From the NCBI GenBank assembly GCA_043228905.1, contig JBHGNT010000008.1:10106001-10170000 (forward strand): a stretch of 64,000 nucleotides of DNA, read 5' to 3'. Below the pieces are notes generated by a model. It saw nothing but the letters and a program-made list of their open reading frames with translations. It was not told the origin of the DNA and did not search any database. This document shows positions 1 through 9,142 of the stretch, piece by piece. The position numbers were made by a program, and so were the translations under genes. The DNA is from Azolla caroliniana (Eukaryota; Polypodiophyta). Numbering within the stretch: the first letter of the stretch is position 1; the number at the start of each line of letters is the position of its first letter.

Positions 1-377
1 ACACTATCCCTCCTTCGAGAACGCCAAGTGGAAGTCGGCGTTAACATTGTTGGGCCGGGCTTGTTTGGATAGTGACGATGGAAGTCGTTGACCAGAGCTT
101 CAGCATTACAAACGTTATCGATGGGTTCCCAAGTGCGATCACTCGGAGGATAACCAAGCCAATCAACTAGATAATAAAGCTTATTGCGCACAATCTTAGA
201 ATCGAGAATAGCAGCTACCTCGTATTCGGGGCCGTCCACAAGTTGTACAGAAGGCGGTGGTGGCACAACACGATCAGGAATTAAAGAGGTGTGGAAAGGT
301 TCCAAAAGAGAGCTATGAAAGACAGGGTAAAGCCGCATATGTGCAGGAAGGTTAAGACGAAATGTTGCATCATTAAT
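1..377 (-). pseudogene. gypsy pol C-terminus with chromodomain
   Basis: After the TAG at 378-380 the integrase frame stays open to the window edge. It reads through a conserved post-integrase segment (RLNLPAHMRLYPVFHSS) into a chromodomain with the signature blocks EYEVAAILD, LVDWLGY and TWEP. Chromodomains in this position bind chromatin marks and steer integration in chromoviruses; that role is family knowledge. The single stop is the only visible damage in this part. The frame has not ended by base 1. Confidence 0.85.
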
Positions 378-1583
378 CTACGCCGTGATGACAAAAGGAC
401 CTAAGCGTTGATAGTCAAGCTTAGCACACGGTCGGGTAGTCTTGATGTGATGACGAAGCAACCATACACGGTCACCAACCTTAAACGGAGACTTAAGACG
501 ATGTCGATCGGCATTGGTCTTATGGTGTGCTTGCGCTTTCTGAAGATGTGACGATAACTCGAACTGGATTTGTTGTAGTCGGTGGAGGTGATGCGCCGCA
601 CTAGGGTTTTGTGACACCTCGGGAAGATCTAGTATACACCATCGAGGGTGGTTGCCAGTGTAGGCAAAGAAAGGTGTAACTTTGGTAGAAGAGTGGACCG
701 TGTTGTTGTATGCAAACTCAGCAAGATGTAAAATTTTACTCCAATCATCTTGTTGATAACTAATGAAACATCGAAGATATTGCTCGAGCGTTTGATTTGT
801 GCGCTCTGTTTGTCCGTCAGTTTGTGGATGATAAGCCGAAGAGAGTTTGCAAGAGATTTTGAGGCCTGCCCATAGGTGCTTCCAAAAGTGTGAGATAAAT
901 TGAGAACCTCGATCGCTAATAATATCATTCGGGAGACCATGATGGCGAAACACTTCACGCATAATGAGATCTGCATTTTCTTCACTATTGATGGTCTTTA
1001 CACATGGTACAAAATGTGCCATCTTGGTGAACCGATCCACTACTGTTAAAATAGTACCAAAGCCTTTGGAAGGTGGCAGATCCGTAATGAAATCCATAGA
1101 AATAGACTGCCATGGCTTGTTGGGAGGGGGTAATGGTTGTAGTAAGCCATAAGGGTGATGCCGGGGTATTTTGGCGCGATAGCAGGTGTCACAAGTGCGA
1201 ACATAATCTTCGACAAATTTTTGCAAATGAGGCCACCAAAACGAACGTTTCACCAGCTCAATGGTCTTGGAAATACCAAAATGTCCAGCCATGGGGGCAT
1301 CATGACAATGTTCCAACACTTGAAGTCGGGGTGATCCGTCGGGGACGTAAAGGAGATTCTTGTAGAAGAGTAAACCATCTTGCCACTTGAAGTCCTGATA
1401 ATGTTGAGATGACCCTGGCAATGTGGAGCAAGATGGACGACTTGAACCACAGTGGGCTAAGACATCCTTAGCAAAATCATCCGAATGAAGTTGTTGCCGA
1501 ATAGTGTCAAGAAGGGTAGAATCAAGTGGTGTGGCATAAATTGTTGTTACCTGTAGCTTTGATGGCCCGAGGAGAGTTTGCAT
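378..1583 (-). CDS. gypsy integrase domain
   Basis: An open frame of about 400 codons encoding the integrase that inserts element cDNA into the genome. The N-terminal zinc-binding HHCC module is visible (histidines near residues 94 and 101, cysteines near 131 and 134). The catalytic triad is complete with canonical DD35E spacing: D164 in SMDFITDLP, D224 in ISDRGSQF and E260 in TDGQTERTN. The first methionine (1583) is internal to a longer pol frame, because open sequence continues upstream to the RNase H deletion near 1755. The end is a premature TAG (378); coding resumes in frame in the chromodomain segment. It belongs to one polyprotein with the protease and RT and is not a separate gene. 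Confidence 0.9.
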   Translation of the reverse strand: MQTLLGPSKLQVTTIYATPLDSTLLDTIRQQLHSDDFAKDVLAHCGSSRPSCSTLPGSSQHYQDFKWQDGLLFYKNLLYVPDGSPRLQVLEHCHDAPMAGHFGISKTIELVKRSFWWPHLQKFVEDYVRTCDTCYRAKIPRHHPYGLLQPLPPPNKPWQSISMDFITDLPPSKGFGTILTVVDRFTKMAHFVPCVKTINSEENADLIMREVFRHHGLPNDIISDRGSQFISHFWKHLWAGLKISCKLSSAYHPQTDGQTERTNQTLEQYLRCFISYQQDDWSKILHLAEFAYNNTVHSSTKVTPFFAYTGNHPRWCILDLPEVSQNPSAAHHLHRLQQIQFELSSHLQKAQAHHKTNADRHRLKSPFKVGDRVWLLRHHIKTTRPCAKLDYQRLGPFVITA

Positions 1584-2263
1584 TTGATTGTCAAAGGCCG
1601 GATCTCCAGGTCGAAGTGCTAGATACGAACGCCGAGACAGAGCATCTGCTTTCCCTTGTTGTTTTCCGGGGCGAAAAATGATCTTGAAATCGAAACGCGT
1701 TAGAAATTGGGCCCACCGAGCTTGTCGTCTATTTAATACTCGAGCTGTTTGAAAATATGTGAGATTTAGGTGATCCTTCTCGAAAATGACGCCATTGCTC
1801 GAATGAGTCGACCAGAGCTAGTAACTCCTTGTCATGCACCTCATAGTTTATCTCCGAAACAGTAAACTTTCTCGAGTGAAACGTGACTGGATGTATCTGC
1901 CCGTCCTCGCCTGGTTGCGATAGTCTGCCCGTCCTCGCCTGGTTGCGATAGGATACTCCCCAATGCAAAGTCTGATGCATCCGCCTCAATAGTAAATGGC
2001 TTTTCAGGATCAATATGTGCTAGGATGGGTGCTGATGTGAATGCCTCTTTTAGCTGCGTAAAAGCCTTGTCCGCTTCGATACTCCAAAAAAATGCTTGAT
2101 TTTTCTTGGTGAGTTGAGTAAGGGGCAACACAATGGTTGAATAATTATGTATGAATTTGCGATAGAAGTTCGCAAATCCGAGGAAACACTGGACATCCCG
2201 AACTGAGCATGGGGGTTTCCATTCCAATATTGTTTGGACTTTTGCCGGGTCCATGAAAACACC
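1584..2263 (-). pseudogene. gypsy connection and RNase H domain, broken
   Basis: This stretch follows the RT frame after a TAG at 2264-2266. The first catalytic aspartate region ([15 protein letters not shown]) and the second motif ([21 protein letters not shown]) are present. Two lesions separate them from the rest. A 28-bp unit occurs twice in tandem (1896-1923 and 1924-1951), which shifts the frame by one. A deletion near 1755-1770 removes roughly eleven codons where the family carries the third catalytic aspartate (the SDHKxL block), and shifts the frame again. Downstream sequence with [12 protein letters not shown] leads back into the integrase frame. Confidence 0.85.
1896..1951. repeat. 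28-bp perfect tandem duplication in RNase H
   Basis: Two adjacent identical 28-base copies (1896-1923, 1924-1951). Because 28 is not a multiple of three, the duplication alone destroys the RNase H frame. Confidence 0.95.
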
Positions 2264-3616
2264 CTAGGATGAAATAGTGTATCCCAAAAATTCGACTTGT
2301 TTGCAATCAAAACTGCATTTCTCAAGTTTGGCGTAAAGACCATACTTCCTTAGGCGTTCAAGTACTTGTCGCACATGTATATCATGCTCCCCCTGTGTTT
2401 TAGAGTAAATCAATAGATCATCTAGGTAGATGATTAGAGAAATATCCAAGAAATCCCGGAAGATGTCATTTGCCATATGTTGGAATACGGCAGGTGCCTT
2501 TGTGAGCCCGAAAGGCATGACTGTATACTCGAAATGACCATACCGAGTACGAAATGTTGTTTTCCACTCATCTCCCGGTCGAATTCGAACAAGATTATAT
2601 GCACCCCTTAGATCAATTTTGGTAAAATGCTTTGCCCCACCAATGCGTTCTAAGAGATTGGAGATTAAAAGTAAAGCATACCTATTCCTTATGGTGACTT
2701 TATTTAAGCCTCGATAGTCCACGACCAAACGAAGGGAGCCGTCCTTTTTCTTCACAAAAAAGATAGGAGCACCAGCTGGAGACTTTGAATGTCGAATAAA
2801 CCCATGTGCAAGATTTTCCTCGATGTATTCTCGAAGAACCTCAAGCTCAGTGGGTGATAAATTGTAAATCGGACCCCACGGAAGCTCTTTTCCTAGTTGG
2901 AGATCAATAGGACAGTCGTACGGCCGATGCTTTGGAAGAACACTAGCTTTGACTTTGTCGAAAACATCAGTATAGTCTTGATATTTTTTGGGAATTTGGA
3001 TGTCTGAATTCCCTTGAGTGACACTAGAAGGTGTCACTAATACTGCAAATAAGAAAAGGTCCTCCTTGCCTCCCACTTGGTGCAATTGTTGCAATGTGAT
3101 GGCTGAAATTTGATGAGAAGGATATGGTGCATCGGTAGAACTATATACTTTGGGAGGATAATCCCGAGTTCGATCCTTGACAATGATATTTTCTGCTAAA
3201 GGGCACCTAATTTCTCGCTTCCTGCAATCGATTCTAGGGTTATGTAGCTCGAACCATGGCAAACCGAGGACAATTGGATGCTCAGGACTACGGATTATGT
3301 TAAAGGAAACTACACATCCTAAATCACCCAAGAGTATGTGTATTGGCTCAGACTCTTCAAATATCTTCCCGGAAGCTATGGGGCGTCCATCAATCACTAC
3401 TACGGAAACTGGACAAGGAAGTGTATGCAAGGATATTTGGTGTTTTTGGGCAAAATCTCTATCCATGAAACAAGAATTGGCTCCAGTATCTAAGAGGGCT
3501 TGGACTTGAAGTTGACAACTGGGTGTCCTAACTTGTACTAGGGCTGAGAAGACTCTACTAACATGCTTGGAAGAAATGGAACCCACACTAGGTTGTACAT
3601 ATCTAGGGTTGTCCAA
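2264..3616 (-). CDS. gypsy protease and reverse transcriptase
   Basis: An uninterrupted frame of 450 codons. The aspartic protease active site LLDTGANSCF lies at about residues 41-50. The reverse transcriptase follows, with the substrate-binding segment VVDYRGLNKVT, the TKIDLRGAYN block and the catalytic YLDD at about 397-400. The enzyme would copy element RNA into DNA in virus-like particles. The position given as start (3616) is a TTG in a longer open region; the frame is already open upstream and overlaps the gag end, so pol is probably reached from gag by frameshifting. It ends at a TAG directly after FLGYTISS; coding resumes in the same frame with MDPAKVQ, so the stop is a nonsense mutation. 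Confidence 0.9.
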   Translation of the reverse strand: MDNPRYVQPSVGSISSKHVSRVFSALVQVRTPSCQLQVQALLDTGANSCFMDRDFAQKHQISLHTLPCPVSVVVIDGRPIASGKIFEESEPIHILLGDLGCVVSFNIIRSPEHPIVLGLPWFELHNPRIDCRKREIRCPLAENIIVKDRTRDYPPKVYSSTDAPYPSHQISAITLQQLHQVGGKEDLFLFAVLVTPSSVTQGNSDIQIPKKYQDYTDVFDKVKASVLPKHRPYDCPIDLQLGKELPWGPIYNLSPTELEVLREYIEENLAHGFIRHSKSPAGAPIFFVKKKDGSLRLVVDYRGLNKVTIRNRYALLLISNLLERIGGAKHFTKIDLRGAYNLVRIRPGDEWKTTFRTRYGHFEYTVMPFGLTKAPAVFQHMANDIFRDFLDISLIIYLDDLLIYSKTQGEHDIHVRQVLERLRKYGLYAKLEKCSFDCKQVEFLGYTISS

Positions 3617-3642
3617 CCAAATGGCTCCTATTTTGGCCGGAC

Positions 3643-4806
3643 TTATTCGTTTGACTCCTCTTCTAATTGGCTTAGGACTTCAAATTTATTGGACAAGGGT
3701 GGATTATTCATAATATTAGATTCACTAACTACTTCTAAAATGTTGGACTCATTTTTATTGTCATAGTGAATTTGATTTACCTGACGTCTCGGCCTACGGG
3801 AGCAATGAATGGCTATATGTCCTGGACCTCCACAATATAAGCACAGATGGTTTGCTCGACGACGTTGCTTCTCTTCGTCTGACAACGGTCCTCGTCGTTG
3901 AGTCATATCGATCTCCATGGGTGTAGGACTATCCATTGGGACTGGACTACGTGTTTGCCTTGGAGTTGGAGCAGGGCTATACATTTGCCTTGGGGATGAT
4001 TGCGCCGTTACTGATGCATAAGTTGGTGTGAATCTAGATCTTGTTATTTGTTGTTGTCGCTCACATCGACGCTCAAAAAGGCGATTATCACACCGTATTG
4101 CTCGACTAATAGCTTCTGTAAGTGACCTTGGATCCTCGGGGAAGGTAAGAAGTAAGTCTTTGACATCATTACGAAGGCCTGAACGGAATTGCTCCATTAG
4201 GGCTTGTTCATCCCAAGGAATATCGCTTGCGATGAGACGGAAATTGGCAGCATATGTTGAAGCTGGTTGATCACCTTGACGAAGTGTACGAGTCTTGTTG
4301 ATAGTTGTTCTCGCCCCATCAGTATCTCCGAAACAATCCTTAAATTCCTTGATAAATTCCTCGAAATTATTCAGTAGAGGAGAATTGGTCTCTAACAATG
4401 GAGCAAACCACGACAACGTTATGCCAGTCAATAAAGTGCCCACTAGCCCGACTCGTGATGCATCTGTTGGATAACGTGCGGGATGCATTTGAATCACCAA
4501 CCGTACTTGATTCAAAAAACCTCGGAAATGCGCCCTCGACCCATCAAATTTAGCTGGGAGGCTAATTTTGGGCTCCTTGATAAGTCCCTGACCTTCAACC
4601 CTTTGTTGTTGTAACACGACGATTGTCGACTCTAACTGTTGCACTCGTCGCGTGAACTCCTCTTGTTGTTGTTGCTTCTCTATAGTAACCTTTTGTAGAT
4701 CCCCAAGTAGACGTTGATTCTCTACTTCAAGAGATGTGAACTTGGATTTAAGGTTCTCCATTTCTACAACAAGGGTGAGATATTCTTCTGAGTTAATGGC
4801 AGCCAT
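3643..4806 (-). CDS. gypsy Gag capsid and nucleocapsid protein
   Basis: Intact 387-codon gag with an ATG at 4806. Residues about 12-70 form a predicted coiled coil rich in Leu, Glu and Gln. A capsid-type retrotrans_gag region follows (about 85-225), including FRGFLNQVRLVIQ and TRTLRQGDQPASTYAANF. A basic Ser/Pro/Thr-rich linker then leads to one CCHC zinc knuckle at residues 322-335 (CLYCGGPGHIAIHC). Gag packages the element RNA. It is the best preserved gene of the element and lies directly downstream of the LTR, separated by a 64-bp leader. Confidence 0.92.
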   Translation of the reverse strand: MAAINSEEYLTLVVEMENLKSKFTSLEVENQRLLGDLQKVTIEKQQQQEEFTRRVQQLESTIVVLQQQRVEGQGLIKEPKISLPAKFDGSRAHFRGFLNQVRLVIQMHPARYPTDASRVGLVGTLLTGITLSWFAPLLETNSPLLNNFEEFIKEFKDCFGDTDGARTTINKTRTLRQGDQPASTYAANFRLIASDIPWDEQALMEQFRSGLRNDVKDLLLTFPEDPRSLTEAISRAIRCDNRLFERRCERQQQITRSRFTPTYASVTAQSSPRQMYSPAPTPRQTRSPVPMDSPTPMEIDMTQRRGPLSDEEKQRRRANHLCLYCGGPGHIAIHCSRRPRRQVNQIHYDNKNESNILEVVSESNIMNNPPLSNKFEVLSQLEEESNE

Positions 4807-5026
4807 GGTTTCAGGATGGTTACAAAGGAGGATAAGAGAGAGAGAGAGAGTGAGAGAATTCGAATCAAACTGTCAGAACCAAGGATAAAAGATAGAGTGA
4901 TGGAAGAAGGATAGAGAAGAATGGATGTATAAAAGATAGAGAAAGAAAGAGAATGGATACAAGATATGTAATGAGAGCTAAAGACTGGTGTTGATTCGAA
5001 TTGATTTGAGAATACATGTATGCACT

Positions 5027-5034
5027 TATTTATA
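5027..5034 (-). promoter_or_regulatory. LTR TATA box
   Basis: Minus-strand TATAAATA inside the LTR, placed 26-90 bp downstream of the heat-shock-element array and about 220 bp upstream of the gag start. Confidence 0.7.
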
Positions 5035-5059
5035 GGTTCCTATAGAATAGCTTAGAGAT

Positions 5060-5123
5060 TTCTAGAATGTTCTAGAATGTTCTAGACCTAGAATGCTCTA
5101 GGACATTCTAGAACATTCTAGAA
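5060..5123. promoter_or_regulatory. Heat-shock-element-like array in the LTR
   Basis: 5060-5082 contains five perfect alternating TTC and GAA triplets, each separated by exactly two bases. 5101-5123 contains a second run, with one imperfect first unit followed by four perfect ones. The two halves form an imperfect inverted repeat around about 5091. This is the binding pattern of trimeric heat-shock factors (nGAAn units in alternating orientation). The array lies immediately upstream of the TATA box in the direction of gag transcription. Confidence 0.8.
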
Positions 5124-5189
5124 TAATCTAGAGTTTTTACAATAATCAATGTAATACAAGAAGTAGCTTTTATTGTTTCATATAACAAT

Positions 5190-5287
5190 AAGCTATCTTA
5201 ATGGTTGAGGTTTTCAAGTATGAATTACAAGGTTCGAGGTTCAAGTCCGGGTGACGCCATAATGGTCATGTGTTCATGACACTGAGG
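5190..5287 (+). repeat. tRNA-like (SINE-type) fragment
   Basis: A sequence resembling a pol III A box begins near 5191 (AGCTATCTTAATGGTTGAGG), and a B box GGTTCAAGTCC lies at 5238-5248, roughly the spacing found in tRNA genes. It sits between the gypsy LTR border and an unrelated integrase fragment. No complete cloverleaf could be drawn, so this is treated as a SINE remnant and not a tRNA gene. Confidence 0.35.
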
Positions 5288-6012
5288 AGCTGTTCGACCG
5301 GCTAGGCGTCAAACTCTCTCTCACTACGGCATACAATCCGGAGGCAAACAGAAAGGTGGAACGTGGGCACGGTCCGATCGTAAAGGCGTTGGTGCGTGCT
5401 TGCGGAGGGCAGGTCGGAAATTGGCCGCGGCTCCTTCCTTACGCACTATGGGCGGACCGAACTACGCACAGTTCGGTGACAGGGTTTATGCCGGCAGAGC
5501 TGATGTATGGACAAAAGCCGATCATGCTGGTGGAATAGATGGTTTCTTCATGGACGGTGGTAGATTGGAAGGACGAAATGAGCCGGGAGGAGTTGCTGGC
5601 GGCGCGGATTCGGCAACTTGAGCGGAGGCCGGAGGACGTGATACAGGCAAAGGAAAAGCTATGAGCGGCAAGGGAGCGAAACAAGACCCAGTTCAACCGG
5701 ACGCATCGGTTGCGACCAAAGAAGATCGAGGAAGGCAACTGGGTCTTGGTATACGACAGCAGCCTCGACAATTAGCACAAGGCGGTGCGAAAGTTCGCTA
5801 GGAGATGGTTCGGGCCCTACACGGTGACGAGCGTGAACGACAACGACACGTACCACCTCGCGGAACTCGACGGTACACGGTTAGCGGTGCCGGTGGCCGG
5901 GAAGTGGATCAAAGAGTTCAAGAAGTGGTTCGAAGATGAGCCAGAGCCGGCGAGTGAGAGTAACGACGACGATCAGTTCGGGCCCGGCGGAGAATCGGAG
6001 ACCGACGAGTGA
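5288..6012 (+). pseudogene. gypsy integrase C-terminal fragment
   Basis: One plus-strand frame runs from the end of an integrase core (TTAYNPEANRKVERGHG, corresponding to the region of the catalytic glutamate) through ALWADRTTHSSVTGFMPAEL to a C-terminal domain (RRWFGPYTVTSVNDNDTYHL) and a natural stop at 6010-6012. Three in-frame stops interrupt it (near 5536, 5662 and 5774). Everything upstream (protease, RT, integrase core) is missing. It is followed by a polypurine-tract-like stretch and an LTR, as expected of the 3' end of a gypsy element. Its sequence differs clearly from the element at 1-5189. Confidence 0.85.
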
Positions 6013-6046
6013 AGCCGGTTTTCTTCGGTACCCGTCTCTGGCGCAT

Positions 6047-6082
6047 GCCGGTGGATGCGCGGTTTGGTGGGGGTGGATGTCG
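6047..6082 (+). other. Polypurine-tract-like motif before LTR A
   Basis: A GGTTTGGTGGGGGTGGATG-type G-rich stretch ends directly before the TG of LTR A. Nearly the same motif recurs at 6818-6854 before LTR B. Confidence 0.5.
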
Positions 6083-6660
6083 TGAAGAAAACCGGCCATA
6101 GGCGGAATCGAAGGAAAAGGCACATGAATCGGCTCTTACACGGGTGGACACGAGGATTGATATATTGTACATAATTCGTAATTAAGGCGACTGGTGTAAA
6201 TACTAGGTAGTGCGCATTTATTAGGGGATTTTCTGCGTATCTTTGTCGACAGGAACAGGGAATAAAGCAGTTTAGCTAAGGAAAAGGGGGCACCCCTTTT
6301 GGGGGGAACTATTTAAGGAGGGAGGGGAAAAAGGAACAGGTATCGTGCGCTAGGGAGGACGAAGTGTTGCTGCTGATCTAGGTGCCGAGCTCTCTCTTCT
6401 CCTCCGATCGTCGGTCTCTGTGGGTCGGGAGTTCGCTGCCTCTGACTCGTGGACAGCCCATGCGCTTCCAACAGAGGCTCTCCCCCCTTTGTTTTGTTTC
6501 TAAGAGTCGAGCGAGTGCTGTCTGTGTGCGTGAGTAGGATCCCCGTGTCAGGTCCATCGCCTTGTCGGTTGTAACCGTTGTATTCTCTTGTCATTGTAAT
6601 CTCTTGTTATTGAAACCAAGTGTTACGCTCTATATCTCTCCTTCTTGCTCCGCGTATCTA

Positions 6661-6753
<93 letters not shown>

Positions 6754-6814
6754 CCTCGGTTCAAGACCCCCGTGGTCCCGCCCCTTTTACACACACGCAC
6801 GTAACAACGCGACA
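6083..6814 (+). repeat. LTR A of a gypsy element
   Basis: Begins TGAAGAAAACC after the G-rich tract and ends ACGTAACAACGCGACA. The same end sequence closes LTR B at 7551, which fixes the border. A CTATTTAAGG TATA-like box lies at about 6308. It contains a pure (TC)43 tract. About 732 bp. Confidence 0.7.
6665..6750. repeat. (TC)43 microsatellite
   Basis: Eighty-six bases of uninterrupted TC inside LTR A. LTR B has only a short CT-rich run at the corresponding place (about 7414-7439), so the tract expanded after the two LTRs diverged. Confidence 0.97.
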
Positions 6815-6854
6815 ACGTACCGGTGGACGTGCGGTTTGGTGGGGGCGGATGTCG
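6815..6854 (+). other. Isolated polypurine-tract module between two LTRs
   Basis: Forty bases that repeat the end of the internal region (compare 6042-6082), with no other internal sequence. It separates LTR A from LTR B. Confidence 0.6.
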
Positions 6855-7551
6855 TGAAATTTCTGGCACATAGTGAGAAACCGAGAGATATTGGAGGGAT
6901 CGGCGAGGTGCACCGTGTGCACCCATCCTTGTAAAATTGTGTGAATAGTAGGATTCAAGTCGGGATAGAGAATCCCATGTAAGTTGGGATTTATCCCACA
7001 TTGTAACACATCCCTCTCCTTGTTCTATAAAAGGAGGGGATGGTCCCTTGTAGAAGGGTTGCCCATTTTGAGTCGTAAGGGTATACCATTTGTGTTTCTT
7101 TCTAGGTTAGCTTCTCTTCTTCTATGCGTAGCCGGCTCGGGACCGTGGTTGTATCTTCCCCTTTTTTTTTGAGGTTTGCTTCTACTTGGTCCTGTGCAAG
7201 ACCCCGCTCGGCGCGATAGCCCGTGAGCTCCCCGACCGGCGGCTCAGCAACCGACAACAGTTGTAACCTACCTTGGTCCGACTAGAAGCCGGATTTGTAT
7301 TATTTCCCTTGTAATATACACATTTGCGTTTGTTTGTGCATATCGGTGTACTTGGTGGTGTCGAGCGCACAACTCCTTTGCTTCCTATGCAAAGGAGTCG
7401 GTGTCGCACGCACGCTCTCTCTCTCTCTCCCTCTCTCTTGTTCGGTTGCTTCCGGAACGCGCCCGGAATCGTCTTCTCGGCTTCCCTTCTTCCCTCGTCC
7501 GAGACCCCCGTGGTCCCTCCCTTATACACGCACACACGTAACAACGCGACA
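6855..7551 (+). repeat. LTR B of a related gypsy element
   Basis: Begins TGAAATTTCTGG and ends ACGTAACAACGCGACA. A strong TATA box (TTCTATAAAAGG, about 7022-7033) is present. The first half differs from LTR A, but the last part and the flanking polypurine module are shared, so A and B are different members of one LTR family. The right border abuts copia coding sequence exactly. Confidence 0.7.
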
Positions 7552-8712
7552 TTGGAAAAGTAAGGAGTGATCAAAACAAGAGACCACACTCCGCATACCA
7601 TCGAACATGTTGGTGAAGTTCCCCTCAATCACGTTGGAAAACATGGGAAGCTCATGAACGTGCTACAAGTCCTGACAATAACCAAGAACCTAGTGCCGAT
7701 CGGCGAGATCGTTGACCAAGGGATGCAAGTTCGATTCACGCATCTCAGGTGCTTCATAGAAGAGGAAGGCAAGATAATTGCGCAAGAGCATTGTGAAGGG
7801 AGGATGTTTATCTTCGAGACCAACGATGTAGGCAACGCTATGTTCACGAAAGGACAAAAGGTCGAATCAGATATCGACATGTGGCACAAGCAGTTCGGCC
7901 ACGTCAATTTCCCGAAGTTTCGAGAAATGCAGACGAAAAATATCGTTTTCGGCTTGCCGAAATTTAGTGGTCGAAAGGGCCAAGTCTGTGAAGCCTGCCA
8001 ATTGGGAAAGCATCACTGACTTCCATTCCTCAATGATCATAACCGGAGTCGAAATACGCTCGATGTGATCCATTCGGATGTATGGGGATCGGCACAGAAC
8101 GTGAGTCTCGGTGGAAGCTGATATTTTGTGACTTTCATCGATGACTTCTCTCCGCACACTTGGGCATGCTTGATCGGGAAAATGAGCGAAGTCTTCGCAT
8201 GTTTCCTGAAGGTAAAGAGCCTTGCGGAAAGGGAAACTGGGCGTAAGATCAAGTGCCTACGGTCCGATGGTGGGAAGGAGTACTTCTCCGACCAATTCGC
8301 AAGTTATCTACAGAAGGAGGGAATCCGACACGAATTCTCGTGTAGATACACGCTGCAGCAGAACGGTGTGGCCGAGTGGAAGAATCGGACAATCGAAGAG
8401 GTGGCAAGGGCGATGCTTGAAGAGAAGCATCTACCGAAGTTCTTTTGGGCTAAAGTGGTCAGAACAGCTGTCTACCTACAGAATCAGACTTCTACCAATG
8501 GAGGAGTGTCGCCACATGAGCTGTACTTCAGCAAGAAGCCGAACTTGGCACACCTGAGGGTTCTCGGTAGCATCGCGTATGTGCATGTACCGAAGGAGAC
8601 ACAGAGGAACCTAGACACCAAAACCGAAAAGTGTATCTTGGTTGGCTACTCAGACGAACAGAAGGGTTATAAGTGTTATAACCCCCAAACCAAACAAGAT
8701 CGCGTAAGTTGA
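7552..8712 (+). pseudogene. copia GAG-pre-integrase and integrase domains
   Basis: Frame 1 encodes the pre-integrase zinc module (DMWHKQFGHVNFPKF ... CEACQLGKHH) and the integrase core, with aspartates in VIHSDVWG and CLRSDGGKEY and the glutamate region NGVAEWKNRTIEE. In-frame stops occur at 8017 (after CQLGKHH) and near 8120, and a TGA closes the frame at 8710. The intact relative has ERKN where this copy has EWKN, so the region around the third catalytic residue is altered. Confidence 0.85.
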
Positions 8713-9142
8713 GACGTTGTGTTCGAAGTCCGCTTCGTGGTACTTGTCTTCGCCCCCAGTACCCAATGACTCCACTCCAAATTCTGACGAAGAGGTCAGC
8801 AAGGCTGATATGCCTTCACACAATGAGGAGATAGGAGTTGTGGGAGAGAGTCCAATCTCATTTCGGCCAAGTGGGCCGAATGAGGGGTTGAGCCGAAATG
8901 GTCAACCATGTGAAGAGCCGGTGAATAGTGGAGACTCGGTCATGTTGTCCCCGCGTAAGGAACCAAGGAGACCGTTTACGTGTAGAGAGAAGGGGAAGAA
9001 GAAGATGTCGAAGTATGAGTTCGGCAGTGCCGAGTTAGATCGGAGTGAATCTGACTTTGGGCCAATCGAAAAGGAACCTCCGCGAAAGAGGTCGAAGTCA
9101 GCCGAGAGGGCCGTGAAATCGGCTAATCACGAATTACGTTGA
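8713..9142 (+). pseudogene. copia integrase-RT linker
   Basis: After a frameshift, frame 2 encodes an acidic then basic Ser/Glu/Lys-rich linker (about 140 codons) with KKMSKYEFGSAELDRSESD. The corresponding region of copy 2 (36847-37326) has the same composition. It ends at a stop at 9142. Confidence 0.7.

Larger units (their letters stand above)
1..5189 (-). mobile_element. Ty3/gypsy chromodomain retrotransposon, 5' portion
   Basis: Read on the minus strand the order is LTR, gag, protease, reverse transcriptase, RNase H, integrase, chromodomain, which is the Ty3/gypsy order; the terminal chromodomain points to the chromovirus branch. The 3' LTR lies beyond the left edge of the window. Gag and integrase are still long open frames. 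Pol carries two nonsense codons (at 2264 and 378), one 28-bp tandem duplication and one deletion in RNase H, so this copy cannot make its full set of proteins. gag and pol are in different frames with overlapping open sequence around 3620-3660. Confidence 0.93.
4871..5189 (-). repeat. 5' LTR of the gypsy element
   Basis: On the minus strand the LTR would begin TGTTATATGAAAC near 5189 and end GGTTCTGACA near 4871, giving about 319 bp with TG...CA ends. The partner LTR is outside the window, so the borders are inferred. It contains a TATA box and a heat-shock-element-like array in the right order for driving gag. No canonical TGGTATCAGAGC primer site is visible next to it. Alternatively the CTTGGTTCTGACAG at the inner edge is itself the primer site and the LTR ends slightly earlier. 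Confidence 0.65.

Noticed and set aside
6620-7001. Open frames of 104-123 codons consisting largely of Ser-Leu or Arg-Glu repeats
   Set aside because: They are translations of the (TC)43 microsatellite inside LTR A.
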